DNA of 64,000 nucleotides from positions 12,188,368-12,252,367 of the forward strand of contig NC_087063.1 of the NCBI RefSeq assembly GCF_963678635.1, written 5' to 3'. The translations under genes were made by a program, and so were the position numbers. Below the pieces are notes generated by a model. It did not search any database. It worked only from the letters and a program-made list of their open reading frames with translations, and was not told the DNA's origin. Numbering within the stretch: the first letter of the stretch is position 1; each line of letters begins with the position of its first letter. This stretch comes from Symsagittifera roscoffensis (Eukaryota; Xenacoelomorpha; Acoela; Convolutidae). Below are positions 48,801-58,460 of the stretch, one piece after another.

Positions 48801-51800
48801 GAGTTTCCACTAGTAGCGTGTGTATCGCCAGTTCTGACAGTTCTGATCCCGAGGTCGAATCCCTGTCTGAATAGGTGTTCATTCTCGAGCTTTCTGACTT
48901 ATCATCCGTCGAAGGTGTTGTGCCGGAGACTGCACGCTCCTCCAGATCATGTCCGTATTTCCTTCGCATCCATCTGAACTCCCCGGACAAAACTTTGTTC
49001 TCTAGGTCCTGTTTCTCATCAGGAATTTTCTCGTCTATCTCGGACTCCCCGGACAAATTCACTTGTCCCGGGTGTTGATCTTGTGATTGCTGGTTTTTCT
49101 CCTCATCCTTCTCCCCGGACAAATAGTCTTGCAGCAGATTTTGTTCTACCTCTTCACCCTCTTTTTCCCGGTCTACAAAGGTGACGGTTTTCTTTCGCTT
49201 GCTGCTCCCCTGTTCTTTCCGTCCGTAAGAAGTACTGGTTAAAATCTCTTGGGGTATTGAGGATACTAGTTGCTGAACTATTGTCCTGCAATCCCTCTTG
49301 TTCTCTTCGTGCTGTTGTCTGGACGGCATGATCTTCACTTTCTTACTGACTGTTAGCGATGCCACTGCTGCTGTCCACTCGGGGTCATCTCTGGTCACTT
49401 CTCTTTCTAACAATCCACCCAGCATCCGCATTACTTGTGGTGTGACTTGCACCGTTTTATCCAATAATGAGAGGCTGTTTATATTCATGCGAGAGAGTTC
49501 TTGCTGGACCAGGTTCGAGCGCAGCAACAAATCTAAGGGGACTGGATCCTCCTTGGACAGGATCTTTATCTCAGCTGCTTTCTCTACAGGTAACTCAGGA
49601 TGCCCTGGAATTGGATGTCCAGACTTATCCAACCATCTCGTTAAGGGAAGCGCTTCATAAGTTTCTTTGTCCAGAAACGAGAATCCCTCCTTTACTTCCG
49701 CCTGATTGGCCTGCTTCTGCTCCAATCTTTCATAGAACTCAGTTTTCTTGCTGAGACTGTCAGCATTCTGATGTTTATCACGCATCCTATGTTCGATTAT
49801 CATATGGTAGCCATCCAATCTGACTATCCATCTACCAATATAACTCTGATCCATCGAGTAGGTCTTCAACCAGGATAACGCTCTGTTGTCCACGCGTAAC
49901 TTGAAGGGAGCGCTCCCCAAGTATGCACGATACTTTTCCACGAAGGTGACTACTGCAAACATTTCTGCTTTCGGTGCGCCATATTTCATCTCTGTGTCAC
50001 TCAAGACCTTGCTGCCGTATGCAATGGGACGGAGGACTGTTCTTCCGTTCCATTCTTGCTCCTGATGCAATATTCCTGAGATGGCCACTACCGATGCGTC
50101 TGTGTCAAGGACATACATGCCCTTTTCTGTAGGCATGCCCAGCACTGGCGCTTCGCACAGTTCCCGCTTTATGTTCTCGAAAGCAACTTGTGCCTCATCA
50201 TTCCATTCGAACTTTTTCCCTTTGTTGCGCATCAGCTTCTGCATCGGGTACACCTTGTCCGCGTATCCTTTTATGAATTCTCGGTAGTAATTGGCGAACC
50301 CTAGGAAGCTCATGAGCTGTGTGTCCGTTCTAGGAGCTTTCCATGTCAGCACAGCCTCTACTGCTTCTGGATCTGGCCTCACACCATGCCGGTCCACCAT
50401 TCTCCCCAGGTACTTGATCGAATCCCTAAGGATTTCACATTTCGATGGTTTGCATTTCAAGCCTGCTCTTTTCATACATCCGAAGGCCTCATCGAGTCGA
50501 TCAATGTGATCCTCCAGGGTTGGTGTCGCTATGACTACGTCGTCCACGTAGCACATCAAGAGATTCCCGTACTTTTTGGTCACTCCTGTCAAAGCCTGAG
50601 CCATCAGCCTTTGAAAGGTTGCTGTTGCATTGCACAAGCCGAAGGGCATCCTCTTCCACTGGTACAACCCCAATTCGCACGCGAATCCTGTTTTCTCCCT
50701 GTCCTTCTTTCGCAGAGGAACCTGCCAGAAGGCAGAACCCAAGTCCAATGTGGTGAAGAACTTTGCATCACCAAGTTTGGATAGGCTCTCGTCTATTCGC
50801 GGTATCGGGTACGCATCTTTAATCGTTACCGCGTTCAAGTAACGAAAGTCGCAACAAAATCTAAGCTGCCCCCCTTTCTTTTTCGCCATTACTACTCCGC
50901 AAGCCCATGGTGATTTCGAGGGTTCTATCATGTCGTATTCAAGCAACATTTCTATTTCCGCTCGGCACGCTTCCGATTTATGTGGCGTCATTCGCCTTGC
51001 GCCTTCCCTATGGGGAACGGCGCCCTCTTCTAGTTCGATTTCGTGTTCGACGAAATTACAGCAACCGATGTCCGCCTTATGTTTTGAAAATACTTCGGCG
51101 TTCCGATCTAGGAGGTCCCGCAATTTTTCAAAATCTCCCTCACCTATTTTTCCTTTTAAATGTTCTATTTCTGGCAAAACCGGTTTGTCAGAATCTAGTT
51201 CATATGACGAGGGGCGTTCCGGAAAATTCGAGCAGCTTGATAAGCCGTCGTCCGTTTCGGATTTCATTGAAAACAATTTACGAATAGATTTTAATTCATC
51301 AATCCTCTTTAAAATTTTATCTTTATTTGCATGATAAGGACAGTCTTTCACACTATATTTCTTCAAGTTTTGTGTCTCTTCATAGTCGGTCCTCATCGGC
51401 AATGCGTAACCAAGCTTCTTTCCACGCTGGATTGAAACCGTGGTGTCCAGTGTGTTCAACAACACACTGACACACAGTCCGTTTCGCGTTACCGAGAAGC
51501 TCCGGCCTAAAATCACCGAACTCTGACTATTTGGATTCGGTACCAAGCAAACCTGTTTGCTATCACTTAACGAATTTAAATTTCTCATTCTAAAAATTGC
51601 TACTACAGCTTGTCCTGGTTGTAACTTTACTTTTCTATCCAAAAAAACTGGTACCTTATTTTCATCTGTTATTATCCTATTAACTGGTCTCTTAACATAC
51701 TTTCGGTCCGGGTTTCTAATCCGTATTAGACCGTTGTTCAAGTCAATCATCACGTCAAAGTTCCTGACAAAATCTCTGCCCAAGATGAATTGGTCGGCGT

Positions 51801-54800
51801 CGTCCAGATTCTCTACCACCAAGAAGCTCATCCAAAGGTTCCGTCCTCCCATGTGAAGGACCGTCACCGGTGTTCTTCCGGCTACGTAGATAGCTCCTCG
51901 ATTTGCAGCGGCTAGTCGGAGATTCGTAGGAATCAAATCTTCCCGCGTGAAGCCCATTCTCTCCCAGGTTTTTATCGGCATCACACTCACCACCGCGCCT
52001 GTGTCCAGAAGCCCTGTGACTCCGATTTTTGCTCCGTTGGTGTCAAGCAGGTGTGCTGTCACATCTGCTTCATATCCAATATGTACCGCGTCTTGTTCCA
52101 TCATGGCGTCATGGCCTATCCTGCGGACTTTGAGTTCCTCTTCACCCAAATAGATCTGCCCCATTTGGTCATCATCTGTTGTTATGTAAGTCCTGGTGTA
52201 GATGCTGATTCCATCCACGTTCAGCATTATTTGATACGGCCCATAGACCTCCAAGTAGCGTCCATGAAGTTTCTTCATGCGAGGGCCACCCGTCGTTAGT
52301 AGTGCTCGCACAGCTCTCGACTCAGTGCGTGGCTCCACCTGCCTCAGATAATCTGCATATGTGTCCAAATGCATTAAAGTGAACTCTGATGGTTCACTCA
52401 AATTTCTTATTACCTGGTGTCCAGCCACTGAGATTATCGACTGTATCTTCTTTCCTTGCGGCGCCATGCTGAACCTCTTACCGGAGATTACTTTAAGTTT
52501 CATATCTAAACTGCTTGGTGTTTTCGTCTCCTCGAACTCCGTTGCCTCGAAGGTATTCAGTTGCTCCTGAAGCTTTTCATTTTCCAGTTCAAGTTTCACT
52601 TTTTGTTCGATCTCTTTCGTCACCAATTCCTGCTGTACTCTATTTAGAGCATCCTTTGCGGCTGCCTTATAATCGATCTTGAAGTCATCGGCCGCAGTTG
52701 CTGGTTCCGGTTCACGTGCTTCTTCTATTACCGCTTGCATTTTCTTTGCCGCCAGCTCTTGAGGTTTGTCCTTCCTGCGTGCCTCTGCTTCGCTCAAGAG
52801 TCGAGCCTTGCTTGCTTTCACTCCTGACAAAGCTTCTTCATGCCTTGGATGCTTGATGTCTGCCACTGCATCCCAGAATTGTGGACAGTCTGATTTAAAA
52901 TGACCTTCCAAGTTGCAAAAGAAACACCTCGGGCCGAATTTCGCAATTACTCCTCTCATGAAATCCTCATGTTCCAACTCTGACGCATCTTCGTCCTCGA
53001 GGCTAAAGCCTATTGCTTTCATGCCTTGTTTATAAGCTGGGCATGCTGACACATGATGGTCTGTTGAACTACAATTAGCACAAGAGCGTCTCTTGTCCAT
53101 ATCGTCCCTCGGTTTGTACCAATTGTTCCCTTGGTTCGCTGGTCCGTTGTTAAAATTGCCATAATTGTTCTTGTAATATCCAGATCTCGAAGGAGGTTTC
53201 AGCAATAGATACTCTTTCGATTTGAGCCTCAACTCCTCCGGTGTTGGCGCATTAGTTGATAGTGGTGTGTAATGCGTTGCTAGCATCGTACGAAGTTCAT
53301 CATTTTTCACACCATCGATGAATTTTGAGGCTACGGCCAGGTTCATCCTTCGGTTTGACTCATCCGGTTGGCTGCGTCTTCTCAGCATTTCCAAATCATC
53401 GAGAAACTTGTCTATTGTTTCATCTTCTCGTTGCCTCCGTTTCTCGAAGCGCATCATCGCCTGGTGCCCCTGCACCCCTGATCCGAAACGGTTTAATAAA
53501 ATTTCGAAGATTTTCTCAGCAGTGTCACGTTGATACTGTTTCTTGGCCATGACACAGTTCAGGGCTGTCCCTTCTAAGTTGCTGGTGAGCGCGCTGCATT
53601 CCTGTCTCTCAGACAAGTCTTCTTCCTCGAAATGCAGCTTCATTACCTCTATCCAGGTATCAATACAGCCATCAGATTCGTCTTTGTAGCATCTTGGTTT
53701 CTTAAAGACTCTTCTGGACTTTTCACTGCGTTCATTGGTTCTAGATAACCTCGTCAGGAACGTCTCCAAAGACCTGTTCAGGGGTTCAAATGCTGTGGCC
53801 ATTGCCGTAGCATCCCTTGAGTGTCCCGCCTGAGTGTCCTCACACCTTGTCGAAGGCTCTGTGTGCGGTACATCCCTACAATCCGAATCACCATGAGCGT
53901 TTCCCGCTTGGCCCATGTGACTCCTCCTCGGGTTTGTATGCCCCATGTTGCCAGAATCGCTTCTCCCGGTCGCATGTGTGCTTTGCGTTGGTCGTTCGTT
54001 CGAGGTTTGTCTGTTCCCCGCTGAACTTGCTCTACTGTTCGGGCCCCATGCTGTATTACCCCTTGTGGCATAGCCTGATGAACTGCCCCTGCCTCTAGTG
54101 GATCCATTTGTCTTCCTCCTTTGATGTTCATTGAAGTTCACCCTCGGTTCCCTGCTGGGACCTCCCGAGTTCGGCTCTCCTTCTTTTGGTCCACTCTTGC
54201 TGCTTAGTAGCCCGTCCAACCTATCCATGATAGCCTGCGTTCGCCTCTCCATCATCGCGTCTATCTTTGTGTCAAGAGACCCAAGAGACTGCTCTTGCTG
54301 AATTCTTAACTTCTCCATGTCGGCTCTTAAGCGTAACTCCCTCTGTTCCGCCTCTCTTGTCATTCGCGACAAGTTCCTCGTCATATGTTCGTCTGTTCTT
54401 TCTTTCAAGCGTTTTTCGCTTCTGTCAACTTCTTGTCTGTTGCGGTTTATTTCTTCCCGCAGACTTTCTCTTTCAATGTGAACTGCTCTTTCCAGTTCAC
54501 TCATCCTTATCGACATCTGTTCATTTTGTTCTCCTAAACTGCCCACTATGTTGTTTAAGGCTTCCTCTAGTGCCGCCCCGTTATCCATGAGTGGCGTCAC
54601 ATGTGGTGGTGTAACCCTGTCGGTCCCAGGTAGCTTCGTGCTGGTAGAGATCCGGGCCTTGACTCTCTGTCTTGACGTTTTATCATTATCTATTTCAGGA
54701 TCCGCTAACGCGTTGCCTAGCCCTCCGGTTCTACTCTCTCCAGTTTGTGGCTCTGAACTTGTCCTAGTCGCGAAGTCTTTTGACTGGCCTGGTGTGTTTG

Positions 54801-55482
54801 CCTCTTTGCTTATCGTTGTCACTACACCAAATTTATCCATAGTTCCAGTCTCTCTTCCGACGTGTGCCTCACTCTCCTGGATCGAACTATTGAGACTGAC
54901 TTGAGATCCAAAGTCCCCTTGCTCCTCTTCATCCTCTTCCTCCTGGGACTCCCCATCGTTTCCTGCTCCTCCTCCCATGCTGAATGGAAAGATGTTTCCG
55001 AAGGTGTTCTTCATTCTTTCTGAGAACGATGATGAGGTTGTTTGTTTTCCAGTTCCGCTTGCCATCATAGTGTTGTCTGTCGGAGATCTTCTAGTTGCCG
55101 TTACTTCAGTTGAGATGTCGGACAGTTCCGACATCTCCTCTCGATCCAACGTCCCGGTGGAAGTGGCAAAATCATGGCCTTGTTCTACCGGAGTAGATTC
55201 ACTCGCCAGCCTTCTGCCTCTCCCTTCCAGTCCATTTACTCCCTGGTTGTCGTTCATGGTATGGTCCGTATTGACCTCCACTTCTAACAGTTCTCTTCGC
55301 TCTTCTGAGGTCTTTTGACTTCTCGTTTCAACCATTCTGCCTGAAACCGTCCCCTTTTTATCGGACCGGGTTCGCTTGATCCAATCCACAAAAGGATCGG
55401 TCATCGTTTTTCTTTGCTTTTCAGGTATGAATTTCCTAGAGCTATTACCTCGTTTTGGTATCCTTGACTTGTCTAAACTCAT
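45880..55482 (-). CDS. Element A Gag-Pol polyprotein with C-terminal macrodomain-like region
   Basis: 3200 codons, one frame. Residues 1-560 are low-complexity with a coiled coil at about 305-400. About 590-760 is a Ty3/gypsy Gag core (CIDTWIEVMKLHF). CCHC knuckles are at 801-814 and 853-866. Protease follows (LLDTG 1158-1162, ILGRDF about 1233). Reverse transcriptase has Asp1580 in TLDLGSAF and YVDD 1645-1648. RNase H has Asp1795, Glu1840, Asp1865 and Asp1908. An unusually long linker (about 1915-2300) precedes integrase. HHCC is at 2417, 2422, 2452 and 2455. DDE is Asp2483, Asp2542 and Glu2578 (D-35-E). The GPY/F-type module is KWRGPF at 2716-2721. Residues about 3054-3196 resemble a TARG1-like macrodomain. 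All catalytic residues are present. Gag and Pol are fused without a frameshift, so a protease-processed single precursor is likely. Confidence 0.95.
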   Translation of the reverse strand: MSLDKSRIPKRGNSSRKFIPEKQRKTMTDPFVDWIKRTRSDKKGTVSGRMVETRSQKTSEERRELLEVEVNTDHTMNDNQGVNGLEGRGRRLASESTPVEQGHDFATSTGTLDREEMSELSDISTEVTATRRSPTDNTMMASGTGKQTTSSSFSERMKNTFGNIFPFSMGGGAGNDGESQEEEDEEEQGDFGSQVSLNSSIQESEAHVGRETGTMDKFGVVTTISKEANTPGQSKDFATRTSSEPQTGESRTGGLGNALADPEIDNDKTSRQRVKARISTSTKLPGTDRVTPPHVTPLMDNGAALEEALNNIVGSLGEQNEQMSIRMSELERAVHIERESLREEINRNRQEVDRSEKRLKERTDEHMTRNLSRMTREAEQRELRLRADMEKLRIQQEQSLGSLDTKIDAMMERRTQAIMDRLDGLLSSKSGPKEGEPNSGGPSREPRVNFNEHQRRKTNGSTRGRGSSSGYATRGNTAWGPNSRASSAGNRQTSNERPTQSTHATGRSDSGNMGHTNPRRSHMGQAGNAHGDSDCRDVPHTEPSTRCEDTQAGHSRDATAMATAFEPLNRSLETFLTRLSRTNERSEKSRRVFKKPRCYKDESDGCIDTWIEVMKLHFEEEDLSERQECSALTSNLEGTALNCVMAKKQYQRDTAEKIFEILLNRFGSGVQGHQAMMRFEKRRQREDETIDKFLDDLEMLRRRSQPDESNRRMNLAVASKFIDGVKNDELRTMLATHYTPLSTNAPTPEELRLKSKEYLLLKPPSRSGYYKNNYGNFNNGPANQGNNWYKPRDDMDKRRSCANCSSTDHHVSACPAYKQGMKAIGFSLEDEDASELEHEDFMRGVIAKFGPRCFFCNLEGHFKSDCPQFWDAVADIKHPRHEEALSGVKASKARLLSEAEARRKDKPQELAAKKMQAVIEEAREPEPATAADDFKIDYKAAAKDALNRVQQELVTKEIEQKVKLELENEKLQEQLNTFEATEFEETKTPSSLDMKLKVISGKRFSMAPQGKKIQSIISVAGHQVIRNLSEPSEFTLMHLDTYADYLRQVEPRTESRAVRALLTTGGPRMKKLHGRYLEVYGPYQIMLNVDGISIYTRTYITTDDDQMGQIYLGEEELKVRRIGHDAMMEQDAVHIGYEADVTAHLLDTNGAKIGVTGLLDTGAVVSVMPIKTWERMGFTREDLIPTNLRLAAANRGAIYVAGRTPVTVLHMGGRNLWMSFLVVENLDDADQFILGRDFVRNFDVMIDLNNGLIRIRNPDRKYVKRPVNRIITDENKVPVFLDRKVKLQPGQAVVAIFRMRNLNSLSDSKQVCLVPNPNSQSSVILGRSFSVTRNGLCVSVLLNTLDTTVSIQRGKKLGYALPMRTDYEETQNLKKYSVKDCPYHANKDKILKRIDELKSIRKLFSMKSETDDGLSSCSNFPERPSSYELDSDKPVLPEIEHLKGKIGEGDFEKLRDLLDRNAEVFSKHKADIGCCNFVEHEIELEEGAVPHREGARRMTPHKSEACRAEIEMLLEYDMIEPSKSPWACGVVMAKKKGGQLRFCCDFRYLNAVTIKDAYPIPRIDESLSKLGDAKFFTTLDLGSAFWQVPLRKKDREKTGFACELGLYQWKRMPFGLCNATATFQRLMAQALTGVTKKYGNLLMCYVDDVVIATPTLEDHIDRLDEAFGCMKRAGLKCKPSKCEILRDSIKYLGRMVDRHGVRPDPEAVEAVLTWKAPRTDTQLMSFLGFANYYREFIKGYADKVYPMQKLMRNKGKKFEWNDEAQVAFENIKRELCEAPVLGMPTEKGMYVLDTDASVVAISGILHQEQEWNGRTVLRPIAYGSKVLSDTEMKYGAPKAEMFAVVTFVEKYRAYLGSAPFKLRVDNRALSWLKTYSMDQSYIGRWIVRLDGYHMIIEHRMRDKHQNADSLSKKTEFYERLEQKQANQAEVKEGFSFLDKETYEALPLTRWLDKSGHPIPGHPELPVEKAAEIKILSKEDPVPLDLLLRSNLVQQELSRMNINSLSLLDKTVQVTPQVMRMLGGLLEREVTRDDPEWTAAVASLTVSKKVKIMPSRQQHEENKRDCRTIVQQLVSSIPQEILTSTSYGRKEQGSSKRKKTVTFVDREKEGEEVEQNLLQDYLSGEKDEEKNQQSQDQHPGQVNLSGESEIDEKIPDEKQDLENKVLSGEFRWMRRKYGHDLEERAVSGTTPSTDDKSESSRMNTYSDRDSTSGSELSELAIHTLLVETRARNLDREVYQDPDSDRYLIPSERVFDNAADDLETIAVSKRSISLLPQKEVVRTDLQPFQQETQPLAKIWCVKMEEDTHQPNELNSQMRIMKTYLKARYRLSDLLRAQRNDRMTSNLKRWIENGAPDKGDLEEDSYRILRQYFMQKEGRLYLNKDGIVACRRREEDKVLYKYNAIVLPQLYQTELLFRSHDQMGHQGIDKVYQRILKRFEWPGMKKACEKWVTACLSCQQVKDPRKLRFPLQSIESSEFNEVVQIDHQKICMTDSGYNQVLVMIDHFTKYAEAVPCITASAEETCDHLINTWIARNGCPMTFQSDNGTAFVGELTKELMRRSQVAQAHSTTYHPQTNGLVERQNRTLVSMLRVYCSRYMTDWDRYLPQVMGAYNSTQHSTTGVSPHMMLTGHEKSLPLTFFYPEYEGKKTSPQVYVRDVIRRQQELNDLCRRNTQQAQARQRKRFDKKAAGAKAYSVGDYVWVFQNVIPPKGTKKLLKKWRGPFMITEVHQEGRFYRLSTGRAAHYENIKPHNPSTEDWCIPADMEEGDYLMMDPACEVNEKGTREKNDGNEVVEEGTDTPLDLDPNEQIEADDETLPYAEEDWQDSEQTEVPKNMEPDIPFTMQTRQKDGTRLRKKYNPYGDDFVVDRIDLKKIVEEVVGLEEITVSQDIDIVDDHNDEWVDDWSKPEVEFDDEQQQSNEQDLTNLRVLEWLNEMTSDPDKTSVTIQDVDRESAKYIKTERDDPSWAAQEGQHLIPASNLNLIPGMRSTGTPMDIFVRGVGVGLTHTENLIIKKLRIARETGNLEAETGEEPKKPDIGRVVESYFNLPNEYSSNIVLTDSDFILTNRTCAIAITADMSFRTALAADFKREYKNVEFLWKQRPGIGGVAALPPAVSQIPGKYLCFLVTRATEKQHVDPENLVLSLTRLRDFLVEMDVKELSLPVYDPNRGRLHPRELYALVHVIFSDTNIQVYLHKKYYLSIG
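45895..46323 (-). other. Macrodomain-like C-terminus of Gag-Pol A
   Basis: Sub-feature, residues about 3054-3196. The order CAIAITADMSFRTALAADF, VEFLWKQR, GGVAAL, YLCFLVTRA, PENLVLSLTRLRDFL, VKELSLPVYD and FSDTNIQVYL follows that of TARG1/C6orf130-type macrodomains, which bind or remove ADP-ribose. The GxGxD loop that carries the catalytic Asp in TARG1 reads DPNRGRLH here, so hydrolase activity may be lost or changed. The assignment rests on pattern recognition only. Confidence 0.65.
48979..49122 (-). repeat. 66-bp-spaced CTCCCCGGACAA repeats in the RNase H-integrase linker
   Basis: The 12-mer is at 48979-48990, 49045-49056 and 49111-49122, exactly 66 bp apart, in frame, encoding three LSGE motifs 22 residues apart. 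On the minus strand TTGTCCGGGGAG resembles the polypurine tract GTCCGGGGAGTA at the 3' LTR. Confidence 0.85.
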
Positions 55483-58460
55483 TCTTTATTTGTCACTTTC
55501 CTATGCCTACTCTTGACTCAATTGTTAGAGACCTTATAGTTTTATTAACAATAATAATGACACAACACAATAAATTTCACCAGATTCTATTAAATAGTGA
55601 CCACGCATCCCTGTATGTTGTCAGAGTACAGTTTGTATAAAATTTATTCACACTAGCCGATTATCGGTCCAAAGATCTGGAAACTAGCACAATATGATGT
55701 TATCAGTCAATTTAAAAGATAGTGTACTCACTACCCAATCAAGCTCAGTTTAGGTTGATTTAAAATCAAAAAACAAAAAAAAATATATATTGACACAATA
55801 TGAATGTATATATAAAAAAAACGTATGTGTCTTGTACTCTTAGTCAGTCGCAGTACAATAGTCGAACCTGTCTTTTAAAGAAAAAGCTTTCCCTGCTTGG
55901 TGCTGCACCAAACAGACAAAACTTTGAAGGCAGCAATTTTCTCAAGTGGGCGTCTATTGCACCCACCGAGTACTGTGTTACCTATCTGCCTTCGGACTGC
56001 CCGAGCTAGACCTACTAAAGTCCTCAGGGCAGTCACTTTTCCCAAAAACGTATTATGTCCAATCCACACCAATGAACCACGTTCTCTTTAATTTAGACTT
56101 AGTGTCGCGAATATCCGAGTTTGGACTTGTTTTGTATTAGTCTTGTTCTTATCGAAAGGCAAGTTACCAGCGCAGTCACTGATACCTAGCCTGTGTATTA
56201 ATAACTTAATACTTCTCACTTTTTAGTCTTTCTTTCGTTCACCTAAGTCCTTAATAAAAAAAAAAATATACCCCTCCGGATTGGCACAAATAGGACCCTT
56301 CCGGATTTGTCAGAATCTAGACCCCTCCGGATTTGGACCCCTCCGAGTTGGTTAATACTAGACCCCTCCGGATTTGGACCCCTCCGAATTAGCTCAAATA
56401 AGACCCCTCCGGATTCGGATCCCTCTTGAAAAAACTTCGACCCCTCCGGATTGGGAGCCCTCCGGTTTTGTAAAAGTAGCTTTTAGGAGATTTCCTTTTT
56501 TCAACCTATACCCCTCCGAATACGTTCTCCGATGCAATTATGCTGTTTTAATTAACTGGGAAGGGTATAGGGTCCTTTCCTAGACCCCTCCGGATTGAAG
56601 TTAAGCCTCTTATTTGACAATTCACACTAACGGTGAAGGGTCTTGTCGCTGGCCTAACTTTGGCTCGGTTAAGCTTTTGCGGTGACTTTAGCCCTCCCTC
56701 TACGTCTAGAATGGCCTAAAGTTACTTTACTCAACCGCTATTACCTTTTGGTGAGGGTATAAGGGCTTTTCAGAAAAATTTGTAAAACGTGAAGGGTGTA
56801 CCCCTCCGGATTTGTGTAATTTGCTAAAAACAATCTCAAAAAATTTTCTCTCTCGCTTTTCCGAAAAATTTCTGATCCTGTTAGTAAGCTCAGCTAATTT
56901 CTGATCTGTTGGTACCAAGATCTACTCGATATGATCAGTAGTTCCAAAGTTATTAACCAAAACGTCTTTTTTTCGAACTCAAAAAATTTTCTCTTTTATA
57001 GGTTCCGCCTAACTTTCTCCGCAAATCTGGTCCTTTCGACCTAAAAATTATTGATCCGAGCTCAGAAGGCCTATACTCTTCTAGTTCAATGCAAAAGACC
57101 CGATCTAAAACGCTATTGTAGAAAAAATTTGCGAAAAACTATGCTACCTGGACCCCTCCGGATTGATGAATCCACCAAATCAAACACGTTATGTTCGATT
57201 TCTCTGCAACCCGGAAGGCTTTCGGGTAGCGGGTTTTAAAACTCGTAGATTCACTAGTGGACGTTGTCCGCACAACTATTTCTACTGTCCTAACTCAAAG
57301 ATTTCAAAAAATTTTCTGATTTTATAGTGTTTCTTACTATCAAAAATTGGGAAAATTTGGTTTTTTGTACCAAACTAGTTTTAACCACTTCCGAACTAAA
57401 GTTAACCGGTTCTACTTATTACAGTAGTGCAGTTACGATGTAACACACTAACTTAGCGCTTTTTTCCGTCTCAAAAAATATCGATATCTCAAAAATCGCG
57501 ACTTGTGGGGGGATCAAAATATCGCAATTTTGACCCTAAAAACCGGTCAGTTCTCGTTGTTTTTGTCTGAAAATCGATATAAGACTATTAATATAGGCTA
57601 TATCAGTAATAATATTAGGAATACTATACCCCTCCGGGTTTGTTTAATCTCCGAATTAAGGTGCTTAACTCGGATATTCGCAGTTCGGTGAAGGGTCACT
57701 ACAGTGCAGCACTGTCGAGCCCCCCACAGATTACTATCTTACTTTTTGTACCAAAAGGGATACAAAACTTGTTAACGATACCCAACAGTCGATTTTAGTT
57801 GTCGTTGAGCCTCTTCCTGTTGTTCCCTGTACTGCTTGCCGGATCGGTCTTCACCCCGGACCCTTCCGAATTGAGCGCAAATCAGCTGACCCTTCCGGAT
57901 TGGGCGCAATTTATCATTAACGTGCTTAAATGCTCAAATAACCCTACAGTACAAGCCCCACAAACGGGCTAAAAAAATGATCTTAACGATCCTGACTGAT
58001 ATAAATGCCTGTAACAACAATATATCTATCAACAACAAACGGGGGGGTTGAATCACATCTTGTCTGGGGGGATGATTTCTACTGATTTTTTACTTTTTTA
58101 CTGTTTTTGGTTTTTTCGGTTATTTTTTATGTTTTTTGTTTTTCTTGGATACTATACTATTTTTTGTTTGGTTTTGCTTATATCTTTAAGTGTTTTTGGT
58201 CACAAACCACTCAGGGGATGAGGGGTTCGCGATTCCCCCCACCCTTCCTGGTTCGTGAATTTTCGGTCTTAACTAGGTTAAAAAACTATTCACGGCAATC
58301 CGGAAGGCTTCCGCGTTCCGAACTACCCTTCCGCCCCGGCGGTTTAGGCCTAATAAGGGCGTTAATGTGAGCATCCGCTCGGTGCGGAATGCTCGTTAAC
58401 GGTTCTGCCGGTCATGATGTTAAAAAAGAATAACACCCAGGAGCGCCATAAAAACATACA
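55483..58460 (-). other. Element A 5' leader with repeated CCCCTCCGGATT motif
   Basis: 2978 bp without a supported frame between the LTR and the gag-pol ATG. The plus-strand motif CCCCTCCGGATT and close variants occur about 15 times, densest at 56271-56470 (about nine in 200 bp), then near 56511, 56584, 56801, 57152, 57631, 57858 and 57888. Spacing is irregular. Poly-G and poly-C runs lie near 58040-58070. Confidence 0.75.
58430..58448 (-). other. Candidate primer binding site of element A
   Basis: On the minus strand TGGCGCTCCTGGGTGTTA begins 12 bases after the end of the 5' LTR. TGG would pair with a tRNA CCA end. The gap is longer than usual and I cannot name the tRNA. Confidence 0.4.

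Noticed and set aside
36486-55640. Many plus-strand frames of 60-240 codons opposite the long ORFs
   Set aside because: They are antisense shadows of the GC-richer Gag-Pol and second ORF. None has protein-like composition or a recognisable motif.
56271-57900. CCCCTCCGGATT repeats as a CRISPR array
   Set aside because: Repeats are short, spacing is irregular, spacers are not of equal length, and the locus is inside an animal retrotransposon.
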